Positions 43,382 through 53,381 are shown, counted from the first letter of the stretch. The stretch is 64,000 bases of DNA from Prevotella sp. P5-108 (GCF_002251385.1 NZ_NPJJ01000025.1:1-64000), one strand, 5' to 3'. Notes: generated by a model from the sequence alone, not told the origin. A program made the numbers and translations.

Positions 43382-46300
43382 ACAGTAAGCAAAGCAAATT
43401 GCTCGGCATCTGCCTGTTGGTCACACTGATGTTCAGTGCGCTCAGCATGAGTGCTCAGACCGTTACCAAGACGTTCAGTAACGAGAGCCTCCGCAACGTA
43501 TTGAAAGAAGTGGAACGCCAAACCAAGATGTCTGTAATCTACAAAGTGGACGAAGTGAACGCCAGCCAGAAGGTGACAGCCACCTTCCATGCCACACCCG
43601 TCCGCGACGTGTTGACTAAGGTCTTGGGCTCTCATCTTGGCTTCAAGATAGACCACAAGATGATTACCATCTTCAAGCGTGAAGCCAAACCCGCTGCCAA
43701 GGACTCCCAGGCTCCCAAGAAGACCGTCAAGGGCCAGGTGCTCGACGAGAACGGTGAGCCCGTGATAGGCGCTACCGTACGCAGTAAGGCCACTGGCGCT
43801 GCCGTGGTGACCGACCTGGACGGCAACTTCACCATCTCTGCCGAAGAAGGCAGCAAGATAGAGGTGTCGTATCTCGGCTACCAGCCCAAGTCAGTTACCG
43901 CCAAAGGCAACAACCTGACCGTGAATATCTCTCAGGACGAGAAGACCCTGAACGAGGTGGTCGTTACCGCCCTGGGTATCAAGAAAGAGTCGAAGGCGCT
44001 GACCTATAATGTGCAGCAACTCAAGAACTCGGATATCACCGGTGTCAAGGACGCCAACTTCATGAACGCCCTCGCCGGCAAGGTGGCAGGTGTCGAAATC
44101 AACGCCAGTGCTGCCGGTATCGGTGGCGGCGTCAAGGTGGTGATGCGTGGTAACAAGTCTATCAACGGCAACAACAACGCCCTCTACGTGATTGACGGTA
44201 TTCCCATGCCTTCGCTCCAGGCCAACCAACCTACCGACGCCTACCACGGTGACGCCCAGACCGGCGACGCCGCCTCTATGGTGAACCCCGATGATATCGA
44301 GAGCATCTCGGTGCTGAGCGGTGCTGCCGCCTCTGCCCTCTATGGTAGCGACGCTGCCAACGGTGTGGTCATGATTACCACCAAGAAGGGTACTGTGGGC
44401 AAGGTGCGCGTGAGCTACAGCAACAACACCTCCTTCTTCTCACCCTTTGTGACTCCCGAGTTCCAGAACACTTACGGACAGACCGGTACCGGCACCTTCT
44501 CAAGTTGGGGCTCCAAGCTGGCTACTCCATCAAGCTACGACCCGCTCGACTTCTTCCAGACAGGTTACAACGTGGGCAACTCTGTGACCTTCTCTGTAGG
44601 TTCGGAGCACAGCCAGACCTTTGTCTCTGCCTCTACCACCAATGCCGAGGGCATCGTGGAGAACAACGAGATGTCGCGCTACAACTTCACCATCCGCAAC
44701 ACCACTGACTTCCTCAAAGACCGTCTGCACCTTGACCTCAGCGCCATGTACATGAGTGTGAAGGAACAGAACATGATATCCCAGGGTTTCTACTTCAACC
44801 CCATCGTCCCCGTCTACCTCTTCCCCGCCGGCGACGATATCCGCAAGTACACTCCCTTTGAGCAGTACGACCCCGAACGCAACTTCAAGACCCAGTACTG
44901 GCCTTTCGGCAACCAGGGACTCTCCATGATGAACCCCTACTGGGAAATCAACCGCGACATCGCCGAAAACCACAAGGACCGCTTTATCCTCAGTGCTGGT
45001 CTGACCTTCGATATCGCCAAGGGCATCACCCTCTCTGGCCGTGCCAAGATGGACAAGACCTCTGGCATCTATGAGAAGCGCTATGCCGCCTCTACCGACC
45101 CCCTCTTCGCCGGTGAGTATGGTGCCTATTACCGCACCAACGACAACACCCGTCAAATCTACGGCGACGCCATCCTGAATATCGACAAGTATTTCGGTGA
45201 CTTCTCGCTCACCGCCAACCTCGGTACCTCTATCAAGGATGTGGAGACCAGCTACACCTATGTCGGCGGTTTCCTCAATGTCGCCAACAACTTCACCCTC
45301 AATGCCGTAAACCGCGCCAACTCACACATGGACGCCGACCCCGCACTCAACTACCACCACCAGGTACAGAGTGTCTTTGCCACCGCCCAGGTGGGCTATA
45401 AGAGTATGGTCTATCTCGACCTCACCGCCCGCAACGACTGGGACTCTTTCCTCGGCAACACCCAGTATCGCAACAAGGGATTCTTCTATCCCTCTGCCGG
45501 TGTGAGCGCCATCCTGACCGAGATGATACCTGGTCTGAAGAGCAAGGTGCTCTCCTTCCTCAAGCTCCGTGGCAGCTACAGTGAGGTGGGTAACACACCC
45601 GAGAAGTTCTATGCGCTCACCCGCTACACTTACTCCAACGCCGCGCCCTCTACTACCTCTTACTATCCCAACAACAACCTGAAGCCCGAGCGCACCAAGG
45701 CATGGGAGCTGGGTCTGCAGGCCAACCTGTGGCAGGACAAGGTAAACCTTAACGTCAGCCTTTACTCTACCCGCACCACCGACCAGTTCTTCCTTCCCGA
45801 ACTGTCTGCCTCGTCGGGTTACAGCAAGCTGCCTATCAACGGTGGTCGTATCGACAACAAGGGTATTGAGGCTTCGCTCACGCTGAACCAACCTCTGGGT
45901 CCCGTGAAGTGGTCAAGCACCTTCACCTACACCCTCAACAAGAACAAAATCAAGCAACTCCTCGCTCCTACCGAGCTCACCCTTGCCAACGGCAACAAGG
46001 TAAACGTGTCGCTCGACGGCATGGACATGCTCAATCTGGGTTCTGTCAAGGTGCGCCTCACCGAGGGCGGCTCTATGGGCGACCTCTATGTCACCATCCC
46101 CAAGATGGACGAGCACGGCTACCTCATCGTCGACTACACCTCGCGCAACATCGCCGGTGTGGATGAAGGCAAGTATGTATATGCCGGCAACGTCAATCCC
46201 AAGTACAACATGGGCTGGCGCAACAGCTTCTCCTGGAAGGGCATAGACCTGGGCTTCCTCATCAGTGCCCGTGTGGGTGGTCGGGTATCATCCATTACCC

Positions 46301-46686
46301 AGGGCTACATGGACTACTTCGGTGCCAGCAAGACTACAGCCGAGGCCCGCGACCTGGGTGGCGCACTCGTCAACGGCTACCGCATCCCTGCCCAGGACTA
46401 CTACAGCAAGATAGGTCCCAGCGTGGGTGCATACTACATCTACAGCGCTACCAACGTGCGTCTGTCTGAACTCTCTGTGGGCTACAGTCTGCCCATCAGC
46501 AAGTGGGTGCCCTGGATAGAGAACCTGCGCCTCGCCTTCACCGGCCGCAACCTGCTCATGTTCTACTGCAAGGCTCCGTTCGACCCCGAACTCACCGCCA
46601 GTACGGGTACCTACTTCACCGGTATCGACAACTTCATGATGCCGAGCCTGCGCAATCTTGGTTTCTCTGTAAAAGTTGACTTCTAA
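43378..46686 (+). CDS. SusC/RagA TonB-dependent outer-membrane transporter with STN domain
   Basis: 1102 residues. Signal peptide, then an STN domain (TFSNESLRNVLKEVERQTKMSVIYKVDEV), the hallmark of sigma/anti-sigma-coupled transporters. A carboxypeptidase-D-like barrel extension follows (VKGQVLDENGEPVIGATVRSK), then a plug (VVVTALGIKKESKAL; VVMRGNKSINGNNNALYVIDG) and a 22-strand barrel ending in aromatic VKVDF. It imports glycan bound by the SusD partner, powered by TonB. Translationally coupled to fecR, followed by susD after 16 bp. Confidence 0.96.
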   Translation: MNSKQSKLLGICLLVTLMFSALSMSAQTVTKTFSNESLRNVLKEVERQTKMSVIYKVDEVNASQKVTATFHATPVRDVLTKVLGSHLGFKIDHKMITIFKREAKPAAKDSQAPKKTVKGQVLDENGEPVIGATVRSKATGAAVVTDLDGNFTISAEEGSKIEVSYLGYQPKSVTAKGNNLTVNISQDEKTLNEVVVTALGIKKESKALTYNVQQLKNSDITGVKDANFMNALAGKVAGVEINASAAGIGGGVKVVMRGNKSINGNNNALYVIDGIPMPSLQANQPTDAYHGDAQTGDAASMVNPDDIESISVLSGAAASALYGSDAANGVVMITTKKGTVGKVRVSYSNNTSFFSPFVTPEFQNTYGQTGTGTFSSWGSKLATPSSYDPLDFFQTGYNVGNSVTFSVGSEHSQTFVSASTTNAEGIVENNEMSRYNFTIRNTTDFLKDRLHLDLSAMYMSVKEQNMISQGFYFNPIVPVYLFPAGDDIRKYTPFEQYDPERNFKTQYWPFGNQGLSMMNPYWEINRDIAENHKDRFILSAGLTFDIAKGITLSGRAKMDKTSGIYEKRYAASTDPLFAGEYGAYYRTNDNTRQIYGDAILNIDKYFGDFSLTANLGTSIKDVETSYTYVGGFLNVANNFTLNAVNRANSHMDADPALNYHHQVQSVFATAQVGYKSMVYLDLTARNDWDSFLGNTQYRNKGFFYPSAGVSAILTEMIPGLKSKVLSFLKLRGSYSEVGNTPEKFYALTRYTYSNAAPSTTSYYPNNNLKPERTKAWELGLQANLWQDKVNLNVSLYSTRTTDQFFLPELSASSGYSKLPINGGRIDNKGIEASLTLNQPLGPVKWSSTFTYTLNKNKIKQLLAPTELTLANGNKVNVSLDGMDMLNLGSVKVRLTEGGSMGDLYVTIPKMDEHGYLIVDYTSRNIAGVDEGKYVYAGNVNPKYNMGWRNSFSWKGIDLGFLISARVGGRVSSITQGYMDYFGASKTTAEARDLGGALVNGYRIPAQDYYSKIGPSVGAYYIYSATNVRLSELSVGYSLPISKWVPWIENLRLAFTGRNLLMFYCKAPFDPELTASTGTYFTGIDNFMMPSLRNLGFSVKVDF

Positions 46687-46702
46687 AGACCCTATAACGA
46701 TT

Positions 46703-48292
46703 ATGAAACTCAATAAATTCATCACAGGCAGTCTCGCCGTCATGGCATCTGCCGTAGTGCTCTCTTCATGTACGTCTGAGTTTGACAAGTGGAACACTGA
46801 CCATAACTCGGCTACTGAAGAAGATATGACCCACGACAATATGAATACCGGTGCCTTCTTCTCCCAGATGCAGCACAACGTATTCATCGTAGGTCTGGAC
46901 AAGGGCGCCGATTACCAGGTAGAGGATATGCTCACCGGCGGCCTCTTCTCTGGCTATTTCTCCAATATCAAGGCTTCTTACGATGTGGGCTCGCTGCACA
47001 ATGCCCATTATCTGATGCCCGACAAGTGGGTAAACCTGCCCTTCAACGACACCTATACCAATCTGATGCAGCCCTGGCTCTCGCTGAAGACCAACTCTGA
47101 CAAGAACGGTACGGCTGCCGTGACAGCTCTGGGCAATGTGGTCAAGGTATTCGGCATGAGCCGTCTGGCAGACATGTATGGCCCGCTGCCCTACACCCGC
47201 TTCGGTACCGGCATCAATGTGGCTTACGACAGCCAGGAGGATGTGTACAAAGCCTTCTTTGCCGAGCTCGACGACGCCATCGACGTGCTCACTTCCTATC
47301 ATGAGGCATCGGCTTCTGCCAAGCTCCTCGCCAACTTCGACTTTGTCTTCGGCGGCGATGTAGAGAGCTGGGTCAAGTTTGCCAATACCCTGCGTCTGCG
47401 TCTGGCTCTCCGCGTGGCTTATGCCAACGAGGCCCTCGCCAAGCAGGAGGCTCAGAAGTCTATCGATAACAGCCAGGGCTTCCTTGAGAAGACTGCACTT
47501 CATGCCAACAATGCCAAGTACTCTTACCTGAACCCCATCTGGGAGGTTACCCAGAGCTTCGGCGATATGCGCATGGGTGCCTCTATCGACAGCTATCTCA
47601 ACGGCTACGCCGACCCTCGTGCCAAGGTCTACTTCGCCGAAGCCGCCAACGGTGGTGGCATCCACGGCGTCTATCCCGGTCTGCAGATACGCAACCAGAG
47701 CGACTATACAGCCAAGACATCGGTAGCGAATGTGGAGTCAAATGCAGCCATACAGTGGATGTCGGCAGCCGAGAGCTTCTTCCTCAGAGCTGAGGCCAAG
47801 CTCAGATGGGATATGGGCGCAAGCTCGGTCGAAGAACTCTATAAGGCTGGTGTACGCGCTTCGTTCCAGGAGCGTGGCGTGAGCGGTGCCGATGCCTATC
47901 TGGAGAGCAACAACGTGCCCGCCACCTTCACCGACAACAGCGGCAACGGTCGCGACGCCTCGGCGCTGAGCACCATCACCCCCAAGTGGGACAACAACGC
48001 CCAGACCGAGCAGAAGCTCGAGCGCATCATCACCCAGAAGTATCTCGCCATCTTCCCCGATGGTCAGGAGGCTTGGAGTGAGTATCGCCGTACGGGTTAT
48101 CCCAAGCTCTTCACCGTAGACCATAACGCCAGCAACGGCGCAGTAAATACCAATCTGCAGATTCGTCGTCTGCGCTTCCCCGCTTCTGAGTATTCCAACA
48201 ACAATGCTAATGTACAGGCTGCCGTAGGTCTGCTCGGTGGTCCCGACAATGGCGGTACCAAACTCTGGTGGGACAAGAACCCTAAACATTAA
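46703..48292 (+). CDS. SusD/RagB family surface glycan-binding lipoprotein
   Basis: 529 residues with lipobox LAVMASAVVLSSC. The helical TPR-rich SusD-like fold (SusD-like_2 type) is suggested by the length and by SAAESFFLRAEAKLRWDMG, LERIITQKYLAIFPDGQEAWSEYRRTGYP and RRLRFPASEYSNN near the end. It forms the lid on the preceding SusC pore. Start at 46703, since the few codons before it overlap susC and would spoil the signal. Followed 8 bp later by GH18. Confidence 0.94.
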   Translation: MKLNKFITGSLAVMASAVVLSSCTSEFDKWNTDHNSATEEDMTHDNMNTGAFFSQMQHNVFIVGLDKGADYQVEDMLTGGLFSGYFSNIKASYDVGSLHNAHYLMPDKWVNLPFNDTYTNLMQPWLSLKTNSDKNGTAAVTALGNVVKVFGMSRLADMYGPLPYTRFGTGINVAYDSQEDVYKAFFAELDDAIDVLTSYHEASASAKLLANFDFVFGGDVESWVKFANTLRLRLALRVAYANEALAKQEAQKSIDNSQGFLEKTALHANNAKYSYLNPIWEVTQSFGDMRMGASIDSYLNGYADPRAKVYFAEAANGGGIHGVYPGLQIRNQSDYTAKTSVANVESNAAIQWMSAAESFFLRAEAKLRWDMGASSVEELYKAGVRASFQERGVSGADAYLESNNVPATFTDNSGNGRDASALSTITPKWDNNAQTEQKLERIITQKYLAIFPDGQEAWSEYRRTGYPKLFTVDHNASNGAVNTNLQIRRLRFPASEYSNNNANVQAAVGLLGGPDNGGTKLWWDKNPKH

Positions 48293-48300
48293 TCACCTAA

Positions 48301-49302
48301 ATGACAGCATCTATGAAAATAATGAAATATATTATGCCGCTGCTGCTCATCGCCTGCATGTTTGCTTCATGCGATACCGATGTAGAGAACGCCACGGTGG
48401 TTGCCCCCACCACCTACGGCCCGCAGTATTACAAGAACTTGCGCGACTACAAGAAGAGTGACCATTCCATCGCTTGGGGATGGTTCGCCGACTACACCCA
48501 GAGCACCTCGCTGGCTACCCGCTTCCTCGGTCTGCCCGACTCGCTCGATATCTGCTCACTCTGGGGTGGCATCCCCTCTGACGACTCTACCCACGTAGAT
48601 ACTCACTATCTGCCCGAGGTATATCGTGAGATGAAGTATGTGCAGGAAGTCAAGGGTACCCGGCTCGTGGTACCTACCATCATCCGCATCCGCACCCGTC
48701 CAGAGTTCTACGACTCTATCTGGGTAAAGCAGAACGACCCCCAGGCAGCCATGCGTGCCTACGCCCAGGACCTGCTGCGTCCCATCTTTGAGAATGGACT
48801 CGACGGTATCGACATGGACTATGAGCCTGAGGGCGACCCGCTCTCCGGTGGCAACCTCGACTACTTCGTGGAGTATGTAGGCCAGTTCGTCGGCCCCATG
48901 GCATCGCCCGACAGCACCTTTACCTATCCCGACGGATTTACCATCAAGGGCAACCCCAACATGCTACTCTGCATTGACTACTACGGAAGTGCCCCCAGCG
49001 GCAATACCAATAAGTTTACCAACTGGTATGTCAACCAGACCTATGGCGGAAGCCCCGGTCGCGTGCCCTTCAGTGGCTGTCCTACCGAGAAGGTGGTCTA
49101 TACCGAGAACGTGGGTGACAACTGGAAGGCTGCTGAGTGCGGACAGCTGCTCAATTATGCCCGCTATCAGCCCAGCACTGGCCGCAAGGGTGGTTTTGGT
49201 GCCTTCTTCATGCACCGCGACTATATCAACACTGGCTATGGATGCAGCAACTACGCCAATATGCGCCACGGCATCCAAATCCAGAACCCTGCTATCCACT
49301 AA
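48301..49302 (+). CDS. GH18 endo-glycosidase lipoprotein
   Basis: About 330 residues with lipobox PLLLIACMFASC. The chitinase/endo-beta-N-acetylglucosaminidase signature LDGIDMDYEP (DxxDxDxE, catalytic Glu near residue 171-175) is intact. AWGWFADYTQ and LVVPTIIRIR fit the barrel. In SusCD loci with DUF1735 proteins, GH18 enzymes cut the chitobiose core of N-glycans at the cell surface (compare BT_3987). Chitinase activity is the alternative. ATGs at 48301 and 48313 are both possible; the second gives the cleaner signal peptide. Linked tightly to susD. Confidence 0.92.
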   Translation: MTASMKIMKYIMPLLLIACMFASCDTDVENATVVAPTTYGPQYYKNLRDYKKSDHSIAWGWFADYTQSTSLATRFLGLPDSLDICSLWGGIPSDDSTHVDTHYLPEVYREMKYVQEVKGTRLVVPTIIRIRTRPEFYDSIWVKQNDPQAAMRAYAQDLLRPIFENGLDGIDMDYEPEGDPLSGGNLDYFVEYVGQFVGPMASPDSTFTYPDGFTIKGNPNMLLCIDYYGSAPSGNTNKFTNWYVNQTYGGSPGRVPFSGCPTEKVVYTENVGDNWKAAECGQLLNYARYQPSTGRKGGFGAFFMHRDYINTGYGCSNYANMRHGIQIQNPAIH

Positions 49303-49343
49303 AACCGTGATTAGTAACAGTATAAAGATTTAGAACAACGATT

Positions 49344-50546
49344 ATGAATAAGATAAGATTATTTATGATGGCTATGGTAGCCCTGGTCTTCGCCGCCTGT
49401 CAGGAGAGCAATGGCGACTACCGCGATGTGGTTTACATCACGGGCACCATGCAGAAGAATACCATACGCAAGGGCTTTGAGGGCGCCGACCAGGTAGACC
49501 TCTCTGTCACCTGCACCGGCAAGGTGAGCGCCCCCGTCACGGCCACCTTTGAGGCTGCCCCCGAGCTGCTCGACGCCTACAACAAGGCCAACAACTCGAG
49601 CTACATCGTGCCTCCCACATCGGCTTACAGCATCGAGGATGCCAACGTTACCATCACCCCGGGTAACTTTGTGTCATCTCAGGCCAAGTTGATGATAGGC
49701 GATCCATCACAGTTTGAGGAAGGCAAGAACTATTGTCTGCCCGTGCGCGTCAAGAGCGATGGCAATCTGCTCGAGGCTGGCTCGGTGGCATACATCGTCT
49801 TCGTGCCCATCATCACTACCGACGTGGCCGACATCAACGGCAGGCCATTCCTGGTTCCCGGCTTCCGCAACAACGAGGCCCTGGGTCATCTCTCCCAGCT
49901 CACTATGGAGTGCAAAGTATATGTCAACGACTTCTGCCACACCAATCCCTACATCTCTTCACTGATGGGATGCGAGGAGAACTTCCTGCTGCGCTTCGGC
50001 GACGTATCGTGCGACCCCGACCAGCTGCAGCTCGCCGGTGGCAAGACCGGTGCGCCCTCTTGGGACAAGCCCGACAAGGGAACGGCTCACCCCACCACAT
50101 TCCCCACCCACTTCCCCACCAAGAAATGGTGCCACTTTGCCTGTGTCTATGACGGCTCTCAGATTACCATGTATCTCGACGGCGAACCTATGGGTGACCC
50201 TGTCAAGGCTACTGGCGACATCTCGCTCGTGTGGAGCTATGATTACGGAACCTCATACGGCGACAACAACGGTCCCTTCGCCATCGGCTACTCTGCCGGA
50301 GGCCGCTATCTCAACGGCCGCGTAAGTGAATTCCGCGTATGGAACGTTGCCCGCACTCCTGCCGACCTGCTCAACAACATCTGCTATGTAGACCCCCACA
50401 CACCGGGACTCATCGCATACTGGCGCTTCTGCGGTACAGACCAGCAGGAAGACGGTTCGATCCTCGACCAGACCGGTCATGGATACAACGCCGTGGCCAA
50501 GAGTGGCTCACCATCATGGGTGCCCAATCATAAGTGCCCCTACTAA
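49344..50546 (+). CDS. DUF1735-LamG surface glycan-binding lipoprotein
   Basis: 400 residues: lipobox MVALVFAAC, a DUF1735 domain (about 25-150; VDLSVTCTGKVSAPVTATF, AKLMIGDPSQFEEGKNYCLPV) and a C-terminal concanavalin A-like LamG domain (WCHFACVYDGSQITMYLDGEP; GRVSEFRVWNVARTPADLL; GLIAYWRF). It corresponds in order and architecture to surface glycan-binding proteins next to GH18 in the Bacteroides high-mannose N-glycan locus. No catalytic residues are seen. Confidence 0.9.
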   Translation: MNKIRLFMMAMVALVFAACQESNGDYRDVVYITGTMQKNTIRKGFEGADQVDLSVTCTGKVSAPVTATFEAAPELLDAYNKANNSSYIVPPTSAYSIEDANVTITPGNFVSSQAKLMIGDPSQFEEGKNYCLPVRVKSDGNLLEAGSVAYIVFVPIITTDVADINGRPFLVPGFRNNEALGHLSQLTMECKVYVNDFCHTNPYISSLMGCEENFLLRFGDVSCDPDQLQLAGGKTGAPSWDKPDKGTAHPTTFPTHFPTKKWCHFACVYDGSQITMYLDGEPMGDPVKATGDISLVWSYDYGTSYGDNNGPFAIGYSAGGRYLNGRVSEFRVWNVARTPADLLNNICYVDPHTPGLIAYWRFCGTDQQEDGSILDQTGHGYNAVAKSGSPSWVPNHKCPY

Positions 50547-50580
50547 TACAGTGTCGTCTAACCGATAAAACTTACAATCA

Positions 50581-52011
50581 ATGAAACTGAACAAATTATA
50601 TATCGCCTGTGGAGTGCTGTTCCTTGGAACAGCCACTCTCAGCGGCTGTAGCGACGACGAGGCCTACGATGTAGACGGTTCCAACAACAACCTCATCTAC
50701 GTAGACCAGTCGGTAGCCAAAGTGACCGAGTGTACCGTCTACCACACACCGGTAGGCTCTTTCGGCGACATCACCGCCAACGTCAAGGCGCGTCTGCAGT
50801 ATGCTTCGGCAGACAGCATCACCATTAGTGCCGCCCCCGACACCACAATGGTATCTGAATATAACAAGGAATATAACGGCGTGGCCACCACCGTGCCTGC
50901 CGATGTGCTCGCTGCCATCCAGCTGGAGAAGACGGGCATCAGCGCCGGAGCCAACGTGGCCTCCGAACCTCTCAAGGTGACCATCCCCGCCGAGGCTTGT
51001 GCCCGTCTGACCGAGCCCGAGTATGTGGTGCCCCTCAGACTCACCGCCGTCAAGGAGGGGTCCCTCGATACCGACCGTCCCGTGGTGGCAAGCGAGGAGA
51101 TGGGCGTCTACTATGTAGCCATCCATACCACCAACGATATGGTCTATCTCGCAGGCTCAAACTCAGCCAAGAGCAGCATCGTGCGCACTCCCGTGGGAGT
51201 CTTTGGCGAGGTCAAGGCCGACTATAACGTGAGCCTGCACTTCGCGCTCGACAGTGATGTGAAGGTGTCGGCTACCGTAGACAACAGCCTCGTGGATGCC
51301 TACAACACCGAGAACGGCAAGAACTACAAGTCACTGCCCGCCAATGTGGCTGGTGCCCTCGAGGTGACAGCTGCCACGGTGGCTGCTGGAAGTCAAGGCG
51401 CCCAACTCCATGTGGAGCTGCCCACCGAGCTGGGTCAGACGCTGACCGAGGCAGGCTATGTGGCTCCGCTGCGACTCGTAGCTGAGTATGCCAACGGCAC
51501 CAAGGTGACCCTCGACAGCCAGGTGGCTTATCTCGTGGTGACCACCGAGGAGAGCCTCATCCAGGACAATCCTACAGCACTGCTGGGTACAGCCGTGAGC
51601 GACATCAGCGCCTGGAAGTGTATCTCTGCCGTCAACTACAATAAGGATGAACTCAAACTGTCGACATGGAAGTTCTCTCAGTTCAATATCGACAATGCCT
51701 CGTTTGTCGTAGACTTCGGAGCCGTACACAAGGTGGGTGCCTTCAAGCTCTCTTGTTCTCCCGGCAAGTCGTTCCGCTTCTATCTGAGCGAGGACAATGC
51801 CAACTGGGTAGACCTGGGCGATGTCAATGGCAAGGGCACCTATCGTGAGAGCTGGAGCAGCCAGTGGTATGTACTCTATGGTGCTGTCAATGCCCGTTAT
51901 GTCAAGGTAGAGCAGACGCTCGATCCCAACCACTGGGGTTGGAGCTACGGCAACTATGGATGGGGCGCAAGCTATGTCTCCACAACTTGGGGACTCACCT
52001 TCGTAGACTGA
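50581..52011 (+). CDS. Tandem DUF1735 plus F5/8-type surface glycan-binding lipoprotein
   Basis: 476 residues with lipobox LFLGTATLSGC. Two DUF1735 repeats are recognisable by the duplicated pattern YHTPVGSFGDITANVKARL and VRTPVGVFGEVKADYNVSL. A C-terminal discoidin/F5/8-type domain (ISAWKCISAVNY; FVVDFGAVHKVGAFKLS; RYVKVEQTL) follows. It probably holds glycan at the surface for GH18 and SusCD. Length and order parallel the second surface protein of N-glycan loci. Confidence 0.9.
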   Translation: MKLNKLYIACGVLFLGTATLSGCSDDEAYDVDGSNNNLIYVDQSVAKVTECTVYHTPVGSFGDITANVKARLQYASADSITISAAPDTTMVSEYNKEYNGVATTVPADVLAAIQLEKTGISAGANVASEPLKVTIPAEACARLTEPEYVVPLRLTAVKEGSLDTDRPVVASEEMGVYYVAIHTTNDMVYLAGSNSAKSSIVRTPVGVFGEVKADYNVSLHFALDSDVKVSATVDNSLVDAYNTENGKNYKSLPANVAGALEVTAATVAAGSQGAQLHVELPTELGQTLTEAGYVAPLRLVAEYANGTKVTLDSQVAYLVVTTEESLIQDNPTALLGTAVSDISAWKCISAVNYNKDELKLSTWKFSQFNIDNASFVVDFGAVHKVGAFKLSCSPGKSFRFYLSEDNANWVDLGDVNGKGTYRESWSSQWYVLYGAVNARYVKVEQTLDPNHWGWSYGNYGWGASYVSTTWGLTFVD

Positions 52012-52121
52012 ACATGCATAGAAGATTGATTCAGTTCAATCGATAGCGTTGACAGGGGTGCCCCTCCTCATGATTGGGGCGTGGGCACCCTATACTTCCC
52101 TAACAATCCAAGGATAATGAC

Positions 52122-52880
52122 ATGATGAAATCATTGCTATTCCTCATACTTTCACTCTTCACGGCACTCACGGCACAGGCACAGGGCGAACCACAGTTTC
52201 TTGAGACGTTCAAGCCCGTAGAGCGCACCCACGACTTCGGTACCATCTACGAGAAAGACGGTAAGGTGGTCCATGTCTTCCGTCTGCGCAACAACGGCAA
52301 GAGTCCCGTGGCCATCTCGGCAGTCAACACGTGGTGTGGCTGCATGGTCGCCGACTATACCAAGCGTGCCGTGCGTCCGGGCGAGACAGCCCGGGTCACC
52401 GTGTCGCTCGACCCCGACCACAAGCAGGGCAACTTTGTCAAGCAGGTGGTGGTGCTCGTCAACGACGGTTCGGCTTACGTGCGTCTCTGGGTCAAGGCCA
52501 ACATCGTGCCTATGGTCCACCCCGTGCGTGAAGACCATCCCTTCGACTACGGACACGGCCTCTTCATGAACCAGCAGCTGCTGCCGTTTCCCGAGTTGAC
52601 CGTGGGGCAGACCCACACCTTCGAGCTGAAGCTCGCCAACGACACCGATAAGCCGATGACCATCCAGTTCAAGCGTGTGCCCAACAATACGGTGCTCAAG
52701 ATGCCCTCTATGGTGCGTCTCCAGCCCCACGAGCGCAAGTCGATACACGTGAGCTACCTCTATTTCCGTCGCCACTACGCCACCCGCCGCATCCACGTCA
52801 TCCCCGTGGTCAACGGCAAGGAGGCAAAGCCCCTCGTCGTGAAGTGGAATGTAGCCCAGAAGTTCAGACTGTTGAATTAA
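52122..52880 (+). CDS. DUF1573 protein closing the GH18 locus
   Basis: 252 residues; signal MMKSLLFLILSLFTALTAQAQG, DUF1573 domain (FGTIYEKDGKVVHVFRLRN; VNTWCGCMVADYTKRAVRPGE). It aligns throughout with the 15384-16136 protein, which heads a fucosidase operon. Unknown function; as an Ig-like secreted protein it may support surface complexes. It lies 110 bp after the last binding protein and right before a terminator, so it is probably in the same transcript. Confidence 0.87.
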   Translation: MMKSLLFLILSLFTALTAQAQGEPQFLETFKPVERTHDFGTIYEKDGKVVHVFRLRNNGKSPVAISAVNTWCGCMVADYTKRAVRPGETARVTVSLDPDHKQGNFVKQVVVLVNDGSAYVRLWVKANIVPMVHPVREDHPFDYGHGLFMNQQLLPFPELTVGQTHTFELKLANDTDKPMTIQFKRVPNNTVLKMPSMVRLQPHERKSIHVSYLYFRRHYATRRIHVIPVVNGKEAKPLVVKWNVAQKFRLLN

Positions 52881-52902
52881 GTCTCTCATATTTCATCAAG
52901 AG

Positions 52903-52931
52903 CCCCAGCCCCACCCGGTCTGGGTTTTTTT
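52903..52931 (+). terminator. Terminator of the GH18 locus
   Basis: CCCAG (52904-52908) and CTGGG (52920-52924) form a short GC stem followed by seven Ts (52925-52931). It lies 24 bp past the stop at 52880. The stem is short but the U-tract is strong. Confidence 0.7.
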
Positions 52932-53087
52932 AGTGCCCAGATGTGGGCAGAGAGGTGCGCCCTATATATATAATAAGGTGGAGTGGGGCGGTTGGGGGTA
53001 ACGCTGTGGTTGTCGTCCTCCATTCGTTGATGCTGCAAGGGGATGACAATGATATAAGTGGTCCATTGTGGATGGTGCGCACCCTTG

Positions 53088-53381
53088 GCAACTCTGTAGG
53101 AGTTGCGATTTCATAGCCCAGGGTTGAGGTGCGCAGCGCCTCTACCCTGGGTACATGAATAATAAGATGAAGCAACTCTGTAGGAGTTGCGTTTAGCCGA
53201 AGGCGTTACCCGCAGCAGGCTATCTGCAAGCACTGGGCAGGCGGAAACCATAAGATTGAGAATAACGCCTACGGCTAATCGCAACTCTTACAGAGTAGCA
53301 AGGTTAGTGGGGGCGCTTACCCAGGGTAGCGTGCTTCGCCCGCAACCCTGGGCTGGGGAAACGCAACTCCTACAGAGTTGC
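53088..53381. repeat. Cluster of interspersed inverted-repeat modules
   Basis: Contains the 19-bp module GCAACTCTGTAGGAGTTGC at 53088-53106 and 53172-53190, reverse copies at 53281-53299 (degenerate) and 53363-53381, and two CCCAGGGT...ACCCTGGG hairpins (53117-53151 and about 53320-53352). It also has the facing pair TAGCCGAAGGCGTTA (53194-53208) / TAACGCCTACGGCTA (53263-53277). The same modules build the array at 62500-64000. No gene is supported. Confidence 0.85.
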
